Positions 1 through 6,753 of a stretch of 7,638 bases of DNA are shown in pieces. The notes beneath the pieces were generated by a model. The model did not search any database and was not told where the DNA came from. It saw only the letters and a list, made by a program, of their open reading frames with translations. A program made the translations under genes and the position numbers. Source of the DNA: Gemmatimonadota bacterium (GTDB lineage: Bacteria; Gemmatimonadota; Gemmatimonadetes; Gemmatimonadales; GWC2-71-9); contig QHUF01000187.1 of the NCBI GenBank assembly GCA_003221075.1, positions 1-7,638 on the forward strand, in the 5' to 3' direction. Every line of letters begins with the position of its first letter. The stretch's first letter is position 1.

Positions 1-374
1 ACCTCCACGCGTCGCATGCGCTCGATCCGTCCCGACCCGCCGACGAACGCCGAAGCCGCCCAGCTCGTCAGGCCGACGATGACGGCGCCGAGCGTCGCCG
101 ACCACAATCCGGCGATGTGAAAGCCCGGAACGAGCCAGGCGACGACTCCCAGCGAGATGCCGTTCACGATCAGGATGAAGAGCCCGAGTGTCAGCACCGT
201 CAGCGGCAGCGTGAGGATCAGGAGAATCGGCCGGATGACGGCGTTCACGACGCCGAGCAGCAAGGCGGACACGATCAGGGCACCGGTACCTGTGATCACG
301 ATGCCGGGGAGCAGTTGATCGGCGACCCACAGTCCCAGGGCGGTGATAAGCAGTCTGACCAGGAATCCTCTCAT
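1..374 (-). CDS. Phage-holin-4_2 / YvlD-type small membrane protein (3' end cut by window edge)
   Basis: An open frame begins with ATG at 374 and runs off the left edge after 124 complete codons without a stop. The product is very hydrophobic, with about four membrane segments near residues 5-26, 32-51, 53-76 and 88-111. The pattern NAVIRPILLILTLPLTVLT at residues 44-62, followed by a FILIVNG segment, is characteristic of the PF04020 family (COG1950, YvlD-like), usually about 110-130 residues, so little should be missing. Despite the 'phage holin' family name these are ordinary chromosomal inner-membrane proteins of poorly known role, and nothing nearby suggests lysis. The start lies 17 bases after the stop of the upstream lipoprotein gene, so the two are probably cotranscribed. 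No clear Shine-Dalgarno is visible. Family assignment is by recognition of the sequence pattern. Confidence 0.85.
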   Translation of the reverse strand, partial: MRGFLVRLLITALGLWVADQLLPGIVITGTGALIVSALLLGVVNAVIRPILLILTLPLTVLTLGLFILIVNGISLGVVAWLVPGFHIAGLWSATLGAVIVGLTSWAASAFVGGSGRIERMRRVE

Positions 375-391
375 GGAGCGGAAGATAACCG

Positions 392-865
392 CTAGGCGCG
401 CCCCGCGACGAACCGGGCCGTCATGCCCGGACGCGCCTGTACGCCTAGCTTGGAGTCGAGCAGAATCGATCCGCTCAGCGAATCCCGCCCCGCCCAGGCG
501 AGGGAGAGACCCGCAAAGGGCCCGACGTCGGCGGGCCAGCCGCTGACGATCGCCTGCTCCGGCTGGCCAAACCAGGTCACGGTGAGTGTCTCGGCACGCG
601 GCGCGCGAAACACGATCCGGCCGCGGAACACGCACTCGCGACCGACGACCACGGTGGCGGTATCGAGCGTGATGTCGCCCAGGCGGAAGCGATCGCTCAT
701 GCCGGGTGCAGTGGGGAACGTCAGCGTGTCGCCGCGCGCGACCACCCAGTGGCCGACGTAGGGCAGGGAGTAGCGGCGCAGACGGTCGAACTGATGACCG
801 GAGCAGGGGTTGGGAGGTCCACACGCCGCGACCACGAGGACCACGCCGCACATCACGGCGCGCAT
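392..865 (-). CDS. Hypothetical lipoprotein, 157 aa
   Basis: The product starts with a short signal peptide ending in a lipobox (LVVAAC, Cys15), so it should be exported and lipid-anchored. The mature part is mostly predicted beta strand, with two further cysteines (21 and 78) that could form a disulfide. I do not recognise a family. The frame stays open upstream to 1060, but ATG at 865 is the better start. It puts the signal peptide at the N-terminus, follows a GGAG five bases upstream, and overlaps the stop of the preceding gene in a TAATG, which indicates translational coupling. The PF04020-type membrane protein gene follows 17 bases downstream. Function is unknown; a small envelope accessory protein is all that can be inferred. 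Confidence 0.75.
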   Translation of the reverse strand: MRAVMCGVVLVVAACGPPNPCSGHQFDRLRRYSLPYVGHWVVARGDTLTFPTAPGMSDRFRLGDITLDTATVVVGRECVFRGRIVFRAPRAETLTVTWFGQPEQAIVSGWPADVGPFAGLSLAWAGRDSLSGSILLDSKLGVQARPGMTARFVAGRA

Positions 866-1104
866 TAGAACTCCGTGGTATCCCTCGCGACGGTGTCGCT
901 GGCCCGGATGCGCGCGCTCATCGAGTCGGCCGCGTTCATCGCGCGTCCCACCGCGCGGGCGTTGGGGATCTTCGAGTTCGCCAGGATGCTGTCCTTTTGG
1001 CGCTCGGTAAGCGTGTCGCGATTCACGGTCTGGCCCGACTTGTCGGAGCCGGAGCCGCACGCGACGATGAGGCAGATCAGCACGACCCAGAGGATGGATT
1101 TCAT
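865..1104 (-). CDS. Small hypothetical lipoprotein, 79 aa
   Basis: The short reading frame begins with a clear type II signal peptide: hydrophobic residues 4-15 end in a lipobox CLIVAC with Cys16, followed by GSGSDKSG. The mature part is about 63 residues, hydrophilic and probably helical, and contains TLTERQKDSILANSKIPNA. I recall similar Arg-Gln-x-Asp-Ser segments in small lipoproteins of Gemmatimonadota, but I cannot name a function. The frame is open upstream to 1317; ATG at 1104 is chosen because the signal peptide begins there and because the upstream part would overlap the divergent cyclase gene. No strong Shine-Dalgarno precedes it. The stop TAA shares one base with the start of the next lipoprotein gene. 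This is the first gene of the three-gene leftward unit. Confidence 0.72.
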   Translation of the reverse strand: MKSILWVVLICLIVACGSGSDKSGQTVNRDTLTERQKDSILANSKIPNARAVGRAMNAADSMSARIRASDTVARDTTEF

Positions 1105-1164
1105 GCTGGCAACTTTAATGAACCAGCGTACACTTGCAACCCAACTTGGCTCTCCGGAGACCAC
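1105..1164. promoter_or_regulatory. Divergent intergenic region, probable promoters
   Basis: These 60 bases separate the divergent starts of the small lipoprotein (minus) and the cyclase (plus), so promoters for both should lie in or near them. The only AT-rich patch is TTTAATGAA at 1114-1122. On the minus strand a weak pair TTGGGT / TCATTA with about 17 bases between could serve the lipoprotein. No convincing -35/-10 pair is visible for the cyclase. The cyclase ribosome binding site GGAG lies at 1156-1159. Assignment is by position; the boxes are weak. Confidence 0.35.
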
Positions 1165-1953
1165 ATGCGTCGCCTGTCGATCGCTCTTCCCCTGCTGCTG
1201 CTCGTCGCGGCGTGCCAGCCGTCCCTCGCCTCGCGTCTCTCCGAGGGGCAATGGGTCGATCTCAGCTATGCGTTCGACTCGACTACCATCTACTGGCCGA
1301 CGGCGCAACCCTTTCACCTTACCGTCGTCTCAGCGCAGCGCACGCCGGGCGGCTGGTACTACGCCGCCAACAACTTCGCGGCCGCTGAGCACGGGGGCAC
1401 ACATCTCGATGCGCCGGCCCATTTTGGCCAAGGCAAGCACACGACCGATCAGGTCCCGCTCTCGCAGCTCATGGGATCCGCAGTCGTTATCGACGTGAGC
1501 CACCAGGCGGACTCGAGTAGGGATTATCGCGTGCTACCGTCCGATATCAGGGCATGGGAGAGCGCGCACGGCGCGATCCCGGAGGGTACCATCGTGTTGA
1601 TTCGGACGGGTTGGGGGACTCGCTGGCCCGATCGCGCTCGCTACCTCGGCACCACAAAAATGGGTGCGGCGGCCGTCCCGGAGCTGCACTTCCCGGGTCT
1701 GAGCCTCGATGCCGCGCGCGAGCTGGCGCGGCGCCGCGTGGGCGCGGTGGGGATCGATACGCCGAGCATCGATTACGGCCAATCGAAGAATTACGGCGTG
1801 CATCGCCGCCTGTTCGCGGCGAACATCCCGGCGTTCGAGAACGTCGCCCACATCGAGCAGCTGCCGGTCACCGGCGCGTACGTCATCGCCCTGCCAATGA
1901 AGATCACAGGCGGCAGCGGCGGGCCGCTGCGGATCGTGGCTCTGCTCCCCTAG
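1165..1953 (+). CDS. Exported cyclase-family (PF04199, kynurenine-formamidase-like) lipoprotein
   Basis: The 262-residue product belongs to the metal-dependent cyclase/hydrolase family that includes bacterial kynurenine formamidase KynB. The metal-site signature HxGTHxDxPxHF is present as HGGTHLDAPAHF (residues 76-87). Later family landmarks are HFPGLS (175-180), GIDTPSID (196-203), His213, the Glu225-Asn226 pair in FENVAHIEQLP, and a C-terminal GGPLRIVALLP. The expected metal ligands and acid are therefore all visible. Unlike cytoplasmic KynB it has a signal peptide with lipobox LLLVAAC (Cys17), so it should act outside the inner membrane. The frame is open upstream to 706, but ATG at 1165 has GGAG at 1156-1159 and begins the signal peptide. 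The substrate is unknown; hydrolysis of an amide or lactone is the family expectation. No tryptophan-degradation gene is nearby, so a kynurenine role is not supported. Its stop overlaps that of the convergent aminotransferase. Confidence 0.88.
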   Translation: MRRLSIALPLLLLVAACQPSLASRLSEGQWVDLSYAFDSTTIYWPTAQPFHLTVVSAQRTPGGWYYAANNFAAAEHGGTHLDAPAHFGQGKHTTDQVPLSQLMGSAVVIDVSHQADSSRDYRVLPSDIRAWESAHGAIPEGTIVLIRTGWGTRWPDRARYLGTTKMGAAAVPELHFPGLSLDAARELARRRVGAVGIDTPSIDYGQSKNYGVHRRLFAANIPAFENVAHIEQLPVTGAYVIALPMKITGGSGGPLRIVALLP

Positions 1954-3148
1954 GACGTCGGCAGTCCTTTGCGGAGCACATCCTCCATCACGTCCGCAAA
2001 GCGGTCGACCTCCGCCAACGTCGTGTAGACGTTCGGCGTGATCCGGAGGCAGTTGAACTCGGGGTGCGCGATCGGCGTGACGATGATACGGTGCCGGTCG
2101 AACATGAAGCCCGCGAGCTTGCCGACGTCGAGCTGGCCGGGCGTAAACGAGGCGAGACCGCACGACTGCGCCGGGTCGTACGGGGTGAGTAGTTTCACGC
2201 CGGGCACGCGCTCCAGCCGTTTGGCCCAGCGGTCGCGCAGGAAGCGCAGCCGCTCCGCCTTGCGCTCGGGGCCGATGCCGTCCAGAAAATCGAGCGCTTC
2301 GACGATCGCGTTGTGATTGGCCGCGGGGTGCGTGCCGATCTCCTCGAACTTGCGGATGTTGTCGTTCATCTCCGGCGGGGCCGCCATCATCGGCCAGAGC
2401 TTCGCAATCTTCGCTCGGCGCACGTACAGGAACCCCGTGCCGATCGGCGCGGTGAGCCACTTGTGGAGACTCGTCCCGTAGTAATCGCAGTCCAGCTCGT
2501 CGCGGTTGAACGGGAAATGCGCGTACGCGTGCGCTCCATCCACGATCACTTCGATGCCGCGCGCGCGGCCCAGCTGGCAGATCTGCTTCACCGGGAAGAT
2601 CTGCCCGGTGAGGTTCGTGATGTGGCAGACGTGGATTACTTTGGTGCGCGGTGTGATCGCGGCTTCGACTCGTCGCGCCAGATCCTCCTGCGATGGCGGC
2701 GGCACCGGAAAGGTGATCTGCTTCAGCACGATGCCGTCGCGCCGCTCGCGCTGCTTCCACGTGGTGATCATGCGCGGGTAGTCCTGCGTGGTCGTCAGGA
2801 CCTCGTCGCCGCGCTGCAGCGGTAAGCCGAGCTGCACGATTCGATCCAGGCCCACATCGTGATCGCGGGCGCCTGGTTCGACACGGCGAGGTAGCGCTGG
2901 AATGCGGCGTTCACGACGCGAGGCGACGGCGCGACGCCGCCGTTGTTCAGGTTGATCATCCCGCGATCGATGTCGAACGCCGCCTGGATCTCACGCCAGA
3001 AGTCCTCGTCCTGCGCGACGTCCTCGGGTCTCCGGCCGTCGACATGCCGCGTGGCTGGGAGGATGCGTGCCAGCGCGTCACTCTTCAGAGCGGGAAGCGT
3101 GGCCGTGGCGGCGAACAGCGAACCGAGAAAGCGACGGCGAGTGGGCAT
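1950..3148 (-). pseudogene. Tat-exported class V aminotransferase (isopenicillin-N-epimerase-like), disrupted by an internal deletion/frameshift
   Basis: Two overlapping minus-strand frames together make one class V PLP-dependent enzyme. The N-terminal part starts with ATG at 3148, has a twin-arginine signal (TRRRFLG, residues 3-9), then MINLNNGGVAPSPRVV and QAPAITMW, and loses homology after Trp99 (about 2852). The C-terminal part is read in another frame from about 2855 to the stop at 1950. It contains GDEVLTTTQDYPRM, VDGAHAYAHFPF (PLP-contacting Asp and His), SLHKWLTAPIGTGFLYV (Schiff-base Lys) and FEEIGTHPAANHNA. In intact relatives, as I recall them, about 35 residues lie between these parts, ending in a TRNASEA-like motif that binds the cofactor phosphate; here they are absent. 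The joint is therefore an out-of-frame deletion, not a simple one-base slip, and the product should be inactive. The remaining codons are well kept, so the lesion is recent or an assembly error. A weak GAGG precedes the start. Confidence 0.85.
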
Positions 3149-3190
3149 GGGGAGCCTCAGGAGCTGGTGAGTCGACGGGGCACCTGTAGG

Positions 3191-3234
3191 TAATAAAGCA
3201 AAACTCCCCGCCCGGCCAGAGCCGGACGGGGAGT
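3191..3234 (-). terminator. Intrinsic terminator for the 371-aa lipoprotein gene
   Basis: The hairpin spans 3203-3234: an 8-bp stem (ACTCCCCG with CGGGGAGT), one C/A mismatch, a 5-bp inner stem (CCGGC with GCCGG) and a CAGA loop. On the minus strand it is followed directly by TTTTGCTTTATTA (3203-3191). It begins 20 bases after the stop of the lipoprotein gene that ends at 3254. The T-rich side identifies the minus strand as the direction; the plus-strand flank has no T-run. It should separate that lipoprotein gene from the downstream aminotransferase, which would then need its own promoter between about 3149 and 3200. I see no clear promoter there. Confidence 0.85.
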
Positions 3235-3253
3235 CGGTCTTGCTATTGCGCGA

Positions 3254-4369
3254 TTACAACCCGGTGAACGTTCCGGCCGGGGCGAACAGGTTTGTGACGG
3301 TATCCCCGAAGTTCTCGAACGCGTCGAACAGATCCGCGAGCGCCGCCAGGTCTGCTACCGTCAGCGGCTCCCCGCCCGCATCGACCCACTGCGTCGCGGG
3401 ATTGGTTGGGTCACCGCTGATCGACGCCACCGGGTGGCCGTCCACGTACACCGTGACGCTGACGGTGAGCGCGCCGCTCAGATTGTTGACCGTGATGTGG
3501 CCCACCGCCCGGATCGTCTCGCCGTTCTGAATCAGGCGGAAATCGGCGTTGATGATGATGTCCGGGTCATTGAAGGCCAATGATTCGTTGAGCATCAGCG
3601 TGATTGCCGGGTTGTTCAGCACGAACGTCGCCTGGACATTGGCACCACCGGCGTTGACTGAAAGCGTCTCATCGAACGAGAGCGTCTTGTTATCGCCCCC
3701 GCTCAGCCCGTTCGTGATCGTGCCCGAAACGGTCGCACTGGCGGAGGTTACACCGCTGGTGAACGACGCCGTGTAGTCGACATACGTCGTCGCCCCACCT
3801 TTGACCAGAATCTGCAACTGCAGCTTGGTCGGCGTGCTCTGATCGATGATGTCGAGCGTCCCGATCGCACTCACCGGCTCGACGACCTGCCCGTCTAGGC
3901 CGGTCGCATAGAGCACGAAGCGGACGCCCGTGAGATTCGCGACCGTCGTGCCTTGATACCGATACTGGTTGAGGGCGGTATCCCACTCGAAGACCCGACC
4001 ATACATCGTGTCGGGGATGATGCGGCCCTGCGCGGCGGATATGCTGAGGTTCGGCACCATCGCCTGCAGCTTCTGCGCCTGCCGCAGGCTCGGGAGGAAC
4101 ATGCGGGCGCCCGTCCGGGCCAGCTTGGGCTGCAGCATCTCGGTCAGCGTCGCCGCTGGACGAAACGCTGGTGCGGTCGCGATATCGAGCATGATCGAAG
4201 CAGTGGAGAAGCTGCGGAAGACGTCGCTATCGAACGCGGAGTCAACCGATGAGAGATTGGCCGAAACCGCAGCCGGATCGTTGAAGTCGACCGGGGACGG
4301 CGCGTCTTTACCGCACGCTGCCGCCGCCGCCAAGCCGAGCACGACTCCGGCACGAAGGAGCAACCGCAT
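3254..4369 (-). CDS. Hypothetical lipoprotein, 371 aa, beta-rich
   Basis: The product has a lipoprotein signal peptide (MRLLLRAG then an Ala-rich stretch) ending at Cys19 followed by GKD, so it should be anchored in the envelope. Residues 30-110 look helical. From about 115 (IIPDTMYGRVFEWDTALNQY) the protein is rich in alternating hydrophobic and Thr/Ser/Val strands, with GVRFVLYATGLDGQVVEPVSAIGTLDI at about 148-174 and a long stretch of antiparallel-type strands to about 312. It closes with a short helix and NLFAPAGTF. I do not recognise a named domain; the DTMYG.VFEWD and GVRF.LYA patterns resemble uncharacterised Gemmatimonadota lipoproteins as I recall them. ATG at 4369 is chosen over the longer frame to 4447 because it starts the signal peptide and has a strong GGAGGT (4378-4373) just upstream. 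An 89-base gap follows mnmA, so it may have its own promoter, and it has its own terminator. Confidence 0.78.
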   Translation of the reverse strand: MRLLLRAGVVLGLAAAAACGKDAPSPVDFNDPAAVSANLSSVDSAFDSDVFRSFSTASIMLDIATAPAFRPAATLTEMLQPKLARTGARMFLPSLRQAQKLQAMVPNLSISAAQGRIIPDTMYGRVFEWDTALNQYRYQGTTVANLTGVRFVLYATGLDGQVVEPVSAIGTLDIIDQSTPTKLQLQILVKGGATTYVDYTASFTSGVTSASATVSGTITNGLSGGDNKTLSFDETLSVNAGGANVQATFVLNNPAITLMLNESLAFNDPDIIINADFRLIQNGETIRAVGHITVNNLSGALTVSVTVYVDGHPVASISGDPTNPATQWVDAGGEPLTVADLAALADLFDAFENFGDTVTNLFAPAGTFTGL

Positions 4370-4372
4370 ACT

Positions 4373-4378
4373 ACCTCC
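4373..4378 (-). promoter_or_regulatory. Strong Shine-Dalgarno of the 371-aa lipoprotein gene
   Basis: GGAGGT on the minus strand ends three bases before ATG at 4369 (four-base spacing if counted from GGAGG). It is the best ribosome binding site in the window and decides the start of the lipoprotein against the longer open frame. Confidence 0.75.
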
Positions 4379-4458
4379 AAGAGGAATTGTGGGGGCGAAC
4401 CTGAATTCTGCACGCGCGGCGAACGGAGGCGCTGTGACCTCCCGCACGCTTCACCAGG

Positions 4459-5562
4459 CTAGGCGATTACGCCACCGCCGAGCAATCGATCGTTGGCGTC
4501 GTACAGCACGCCCGATTGCCCTGGTGCGATCGCCCGGACCGGCTCAGCGAGCCGCAGCGCGATGCGGTCGTCCGCCTGCGCAGCAATCGTGCCGGGCACG
4601 GCACGCGCGCGATAGCGGCATTGCACCCACACAGCGTCACCTGCCGAGAGCGGATCGGCGAGCCAGTTGACCTCTTCGAGTGACACGTCGTGTCCCAACA
4701 ACTCCGCGCCCGATCCGACGACGACCTCACGTGTCTCGGGTCGAATGGCGATCACGTAGAGCGGCTCGCTCGAGCCACCGGGCAGCCCCAGCCCCCGGCG
4801 CTGGCCGACGGTGTAGCGCGCGAAGCCGTCGTGCTCGCCGATGACGGTCCCGTTCGTCGTGACGAGGGGACCCGGCGCGAGCGCGGGCGCGCCGGTGGGA
4901 AGATGCCGCTCGAGCACCGCCACATAGTTGTCGTCAGGGACGAAGCAGATCTCCACCGATTCCTGCTTGTCCGCGGTCACCAATCCTAGCCGCCGCGCCA
5001 CGGTCCGCGTCTGCTCCTTGGTGAGATCGCCGACGGGCGTCAGCATGCGGGGCACCACGGCGCGATCGATTCCCCACAGAAAGTACGACTGATCCTTCTG
5101 CCGGTCGCGGCCGCGAAACAGCGCGCCCCGGTCCGCAATCGCGTAATGCCCGGTCGCAATCGCATCGCAGTCGAGGGCATCCGCATGATAGAGGAAGTCG
5201 CGGAACTTGGTGAAGGAGTTACAGCGCACGCAGGGGATCGGCGTCCGCCCGCGCGCGTACTCGGACACGAAGTTCTCGATCACGTCGTGCCCGAATCGGT
5301 CCTCGAGATTGAGGACGTAGTGCGGAATGCCGAGCTTGTGCGCGACCAGCTTCGCGTCGGTGATCGAGTCGAGGGAGCAGCAGGGACGATCCGGCACGCT
5401 GTCGCCGTAACAGAACAGCTTCATCGTCGCGCCGATGACCTCGTAGCCCTGTTCGACAAGTAGGGCAGCGGCAACGGATGAGTCTACGCCACCCGACATT
5501 GCGACAAGAATTCGGCCCTTCCGACCGTCAGGCCATCCGACCGTCCGACCGTCCGACATCAT
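4459..5562 (-). CDS. mnmA: tRNA-specific 2-thiouridylase MnmA
   Basis: MnmA activates U34 of the Glu, Gln and Lys tRNAs with ATP and inserts sulfur to give 2-thiouridine, in the cytoplasm. The 367-residue product has the usual length. It shows the PP-loop SGGVDSS (23-29), the catalytic cysteine in PIPCVRCNSFTKF (Cys111, with Cys114 in a CxxC), the second active cysteine in SVEICFVPDDNY (Cys206), the tRNA-facing YTVGQRRGLGL (250-260) and the C-terminal beta-barrel domain ending GQSGVLYD..DRLLGGG. A CC pair (61-62) is a variant seen in part of the family. The start overlaps the stop of the desulfurase gene by four bases (ATGA), so the two are translationally coupled and the sulfur donor is encoded next door. 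Oddly, residues 3-16 (SDGRTVGWPDGRKG) come from a tandem octamer repeat and precede the normal start of the family fold (RILVAMSGG). No alternative ATG, GTG or TTG lies between the repeat and that fold. Confidence 0.96.
   Translation of the reverse strand: MMSDGRTVGWPDGRKGRILVAMSGGVDSSVAAALLVEQGYEVIGATMKLFCYGDSVPDRPCCSLDSITDAKLVAHKLGIPHYVLNLEDRFGHDVIENFVSEYARGRTPIPCVRCNSFTKFRDFLYHADALDCDAIATGHYAIADRGALFRGRDRQKDQSYFLWGIDRAVVPRMLTPVGDLTKEQTRTVARRLGLVTADKQESVEICFVPDDNYVAVLERHLPTGAPALAPGPLVTTNGTVIGEHDGFARYTVGQRRGLGLPGGSSEPLYVIAIRPETREVVVGSGAELLGHDVSLEEVNWLADPLSAGDAVWVQCRYRARAVPGTIAAQADDRIALRLAEPVRAIAPGQSGVLYDANDRLLGGGVIA
5518..5557 (-). repeat. Five-copy octamer array inside the start of mnmA (site A)
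   Basis: Read on the coding strand from 5557 down, the units are GTCGGACG, GTCGGACG, GTCGGATG, GCCTGACG and GTCGGAAG. The array starts within the second codon of mnmA and is translated in frame. Because eight is not a multiple of three, the codon phase returns only every 24 bases, giving a peptide period of eight residues (DGRTVGWP then DGRK). A rotated form of the same octamer is found at the start of the deacetylase gene. Confidence 0.85.
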
Positions 5563-6734
5563 CGATGCAGAACAGCGGATAGGGACCTCACCTTCTCAAC
5601 GATCTTGGGGAGCGCAGCGGAGACCGCCTCCACATCCTCCAGCGTGCTGTCCTTACCGAAGGAGAATCGCAGCGCCGCGACGCCCAACTCGCGCGGCACG
5701 CCCATCGCCGTGAGCACATGCGACGGCTCGACGGCTCCGGTGCTGCAGGCGGATCCAGACGAACAGGCGATCCCGGCGAGGTCGAGGTGCATCAGCAGCG
5801 CTTCGCTGTCGGTTCCGGGAATCGACACGTTCGAAATGTGCGGTGCGCGCTTCCCCTGCCAGCCGTTGATCACCGCATCCGGAACGATCGCAACCAGGCG
5901 TCGTTCCAGCTCGTCGCGCAGCTCGTGCAGCCGTGTGGCCAGGCTCTGCTGCTCCTCGGCGGCCAAACGGGCCGCGACACCCAACCCAATGATGCCGGGC
6001 ACATTCTCGGTACCGGGTCGAATCCCGAATTGCTGACCGCCGCCGTGGATGATCGCCTCGACCGCCTTGCGGTCGCGCACGATCAGCGCGCCGACGCCCT
6101 TGGGAGCGCCGATCTTATGGCCGGAGATGGTGAGGAGGGTGCAATCGACGTCGCGGAGCGATACCGGAACCTTCCCGAATGCCTGGACGGCGTCCGAGTG
6201 AAACAGGACGCCGGCCTCGCGACATCGCGTGGCCAGGTCGGCCACGGGCTGCACCGTGCCGATTTCGTTATTGACCCACATCACGCTCACGATCGCGACG
6301 CCGTGCTCCAACGCCTTGGCGAGCGCCTCGGCGTCGACCTGCCCCGAGGCGGTGACCGGGAGAATGATCTCGTCGCCGCCCAGGTGCTTCACGGCATGTG
6401 CCGCGGCGAGCCCCGCCTTGTGCTCCGTGGCGGAGACGGCGACGCGGAACGGACCGCCGCGACCCTTGGCCGCGAGCGCCGCGCCGATGATCGCGAGGTT
6501 GTCCGCTTCTGTGCCGCCGGAGGTGAACACCACCTGATTGGGCTCGGCGCCGACCGCCCCGGCGACCGCGCGCTTCGCCTCTTCGAGGCCCGCGCGCGCC
6601 GCCCGCCCGAAGCGATGGGCGGAGGAGGGGTTGCCGAAGGCTTCCTTCCCGAGATAGGGAAGCATCGCCTCCAGCACCTCTGGCCGCACCGGAGTCGTCG
6701 CGGCGTTGTCGAGATAGGTGATGCGCTTGGTCAT
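5559..6734 (-). CDS. Cysteine desulfurase, NifS/IscS type (class V aminotransferase fold)
   Basis: The enzyme takes sulfur from L-cysteine as a protein-bound persulfide, releasing alanine, and passes it on to thiolation or iron-sulfur assembly. The 391-residue product is full length. Visible landmarks are YLDNAATTPVRPEVL (7-21), FGNPSSAHRFGR (33-44), the phosphate-binding TSGGTEADN (71-79), ATEHKA with cofactor-stacking His105, VNNEIGTVQP, HSDAVQ (Asp181, Gln184), the Schiff-base Lys207 in SGHKIGAPKG, RPGTEN (239-244) and the catalytic Cys330 in SSGSACSTGAVEPSHVL. The SGSAC loop and GTEN motif place it in the NifS/IscS branch, not SufS. No iscU, iscA or fdx lies in the window; the partner here is mnmA, overlapping by four bases downstream, so a main role in tRNA thiolation is likely, though a shared iron-sulfur role is not excluded. 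It starts 19 bases after the BshB1-like gene, with no clear ribosome binding site. Confidence 0.95.
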   Translation of the reverse strand: MTKRITYLDNAATTPVRPEVLEAMLPYLGKEAFGNPSSAHRFGRAARAGLEEAKRAVAGAVGAEPNQVVFTSGGTEADNLAIIGAALAAKGRGGPFRVAVSATEHKAGLAAAHAVKHLGGDEIILPVTASGQVDAEALAKALEHGVAIVSVMWVNNEIGTVQPVADLATRCREAGVLFHSDAVQAFGKVPVSLRDVDCTLLTISGHKIGAPKGVGALIVRDRKAVEAIIHGGGQQFGIRPGTENVPGIIGLGVAARLAAEEQQSLATRLHELRDELERRLVAIVPDAVINGWQGKRAPHISNVSIPGTDSEALLMHLDLAGIACSSGSACSTGAVEPSHVLTAMGVPRELGVAALRFSFGKDSTLEDVEAVSAALPKIVEKVRSLSAVLHR

Positions 6735-6753
6735 GGAAGGCGCAATCTACCAA

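Noticed and set aside
1..374. Holin-like gene as sign of a prophage
   Set aside because: The PF04020 'phage holin' label is a family name; the gene sits among chromosomal lipoprotein genes with no endolysin, integrase or structural phage gene.
865..1317. Longer form of the small lipoprotein starting at 1317
   Set aside because: The extension would run through the cyclase gene and bury the signal peptide in the middle of the protein.
706..1953. A 415-residue plus-strand protein starting at 706
   Set aside because: The first 153 codons overlap two minus-strand lipoprotein genes and read as low-complexity Arg-rich shadow. The real signal peptide and ribosome binding site are at 1165.
1534..2760. 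A 408-residue minus-strand frame
   Set aside because: It is Arg/Ala/His-rich GC shadow across both the cyclase and the aminotransferase, and has no recognisable motif.
2795..2870. Programmed ribosomal frameshift in the aminotransferase
   Set aside because: There is no slippery heptamer, and a shift alone would not restore the missing conserved segment.
4425..4442. Possible terminator hairpin after mnmA (GGAGG with CCTCC)
   Set aside because: The stem is only 5 bp with an 8-base loop and no T-run follows on the minus strand.
4370..4458. Promoter or riboswitch in the 89-base gap before the 371-aa lipoprotein
   Set aside because: Apart from the ribosome binding site, I see no convincing -35/-10 pair or conserved RNA structure.
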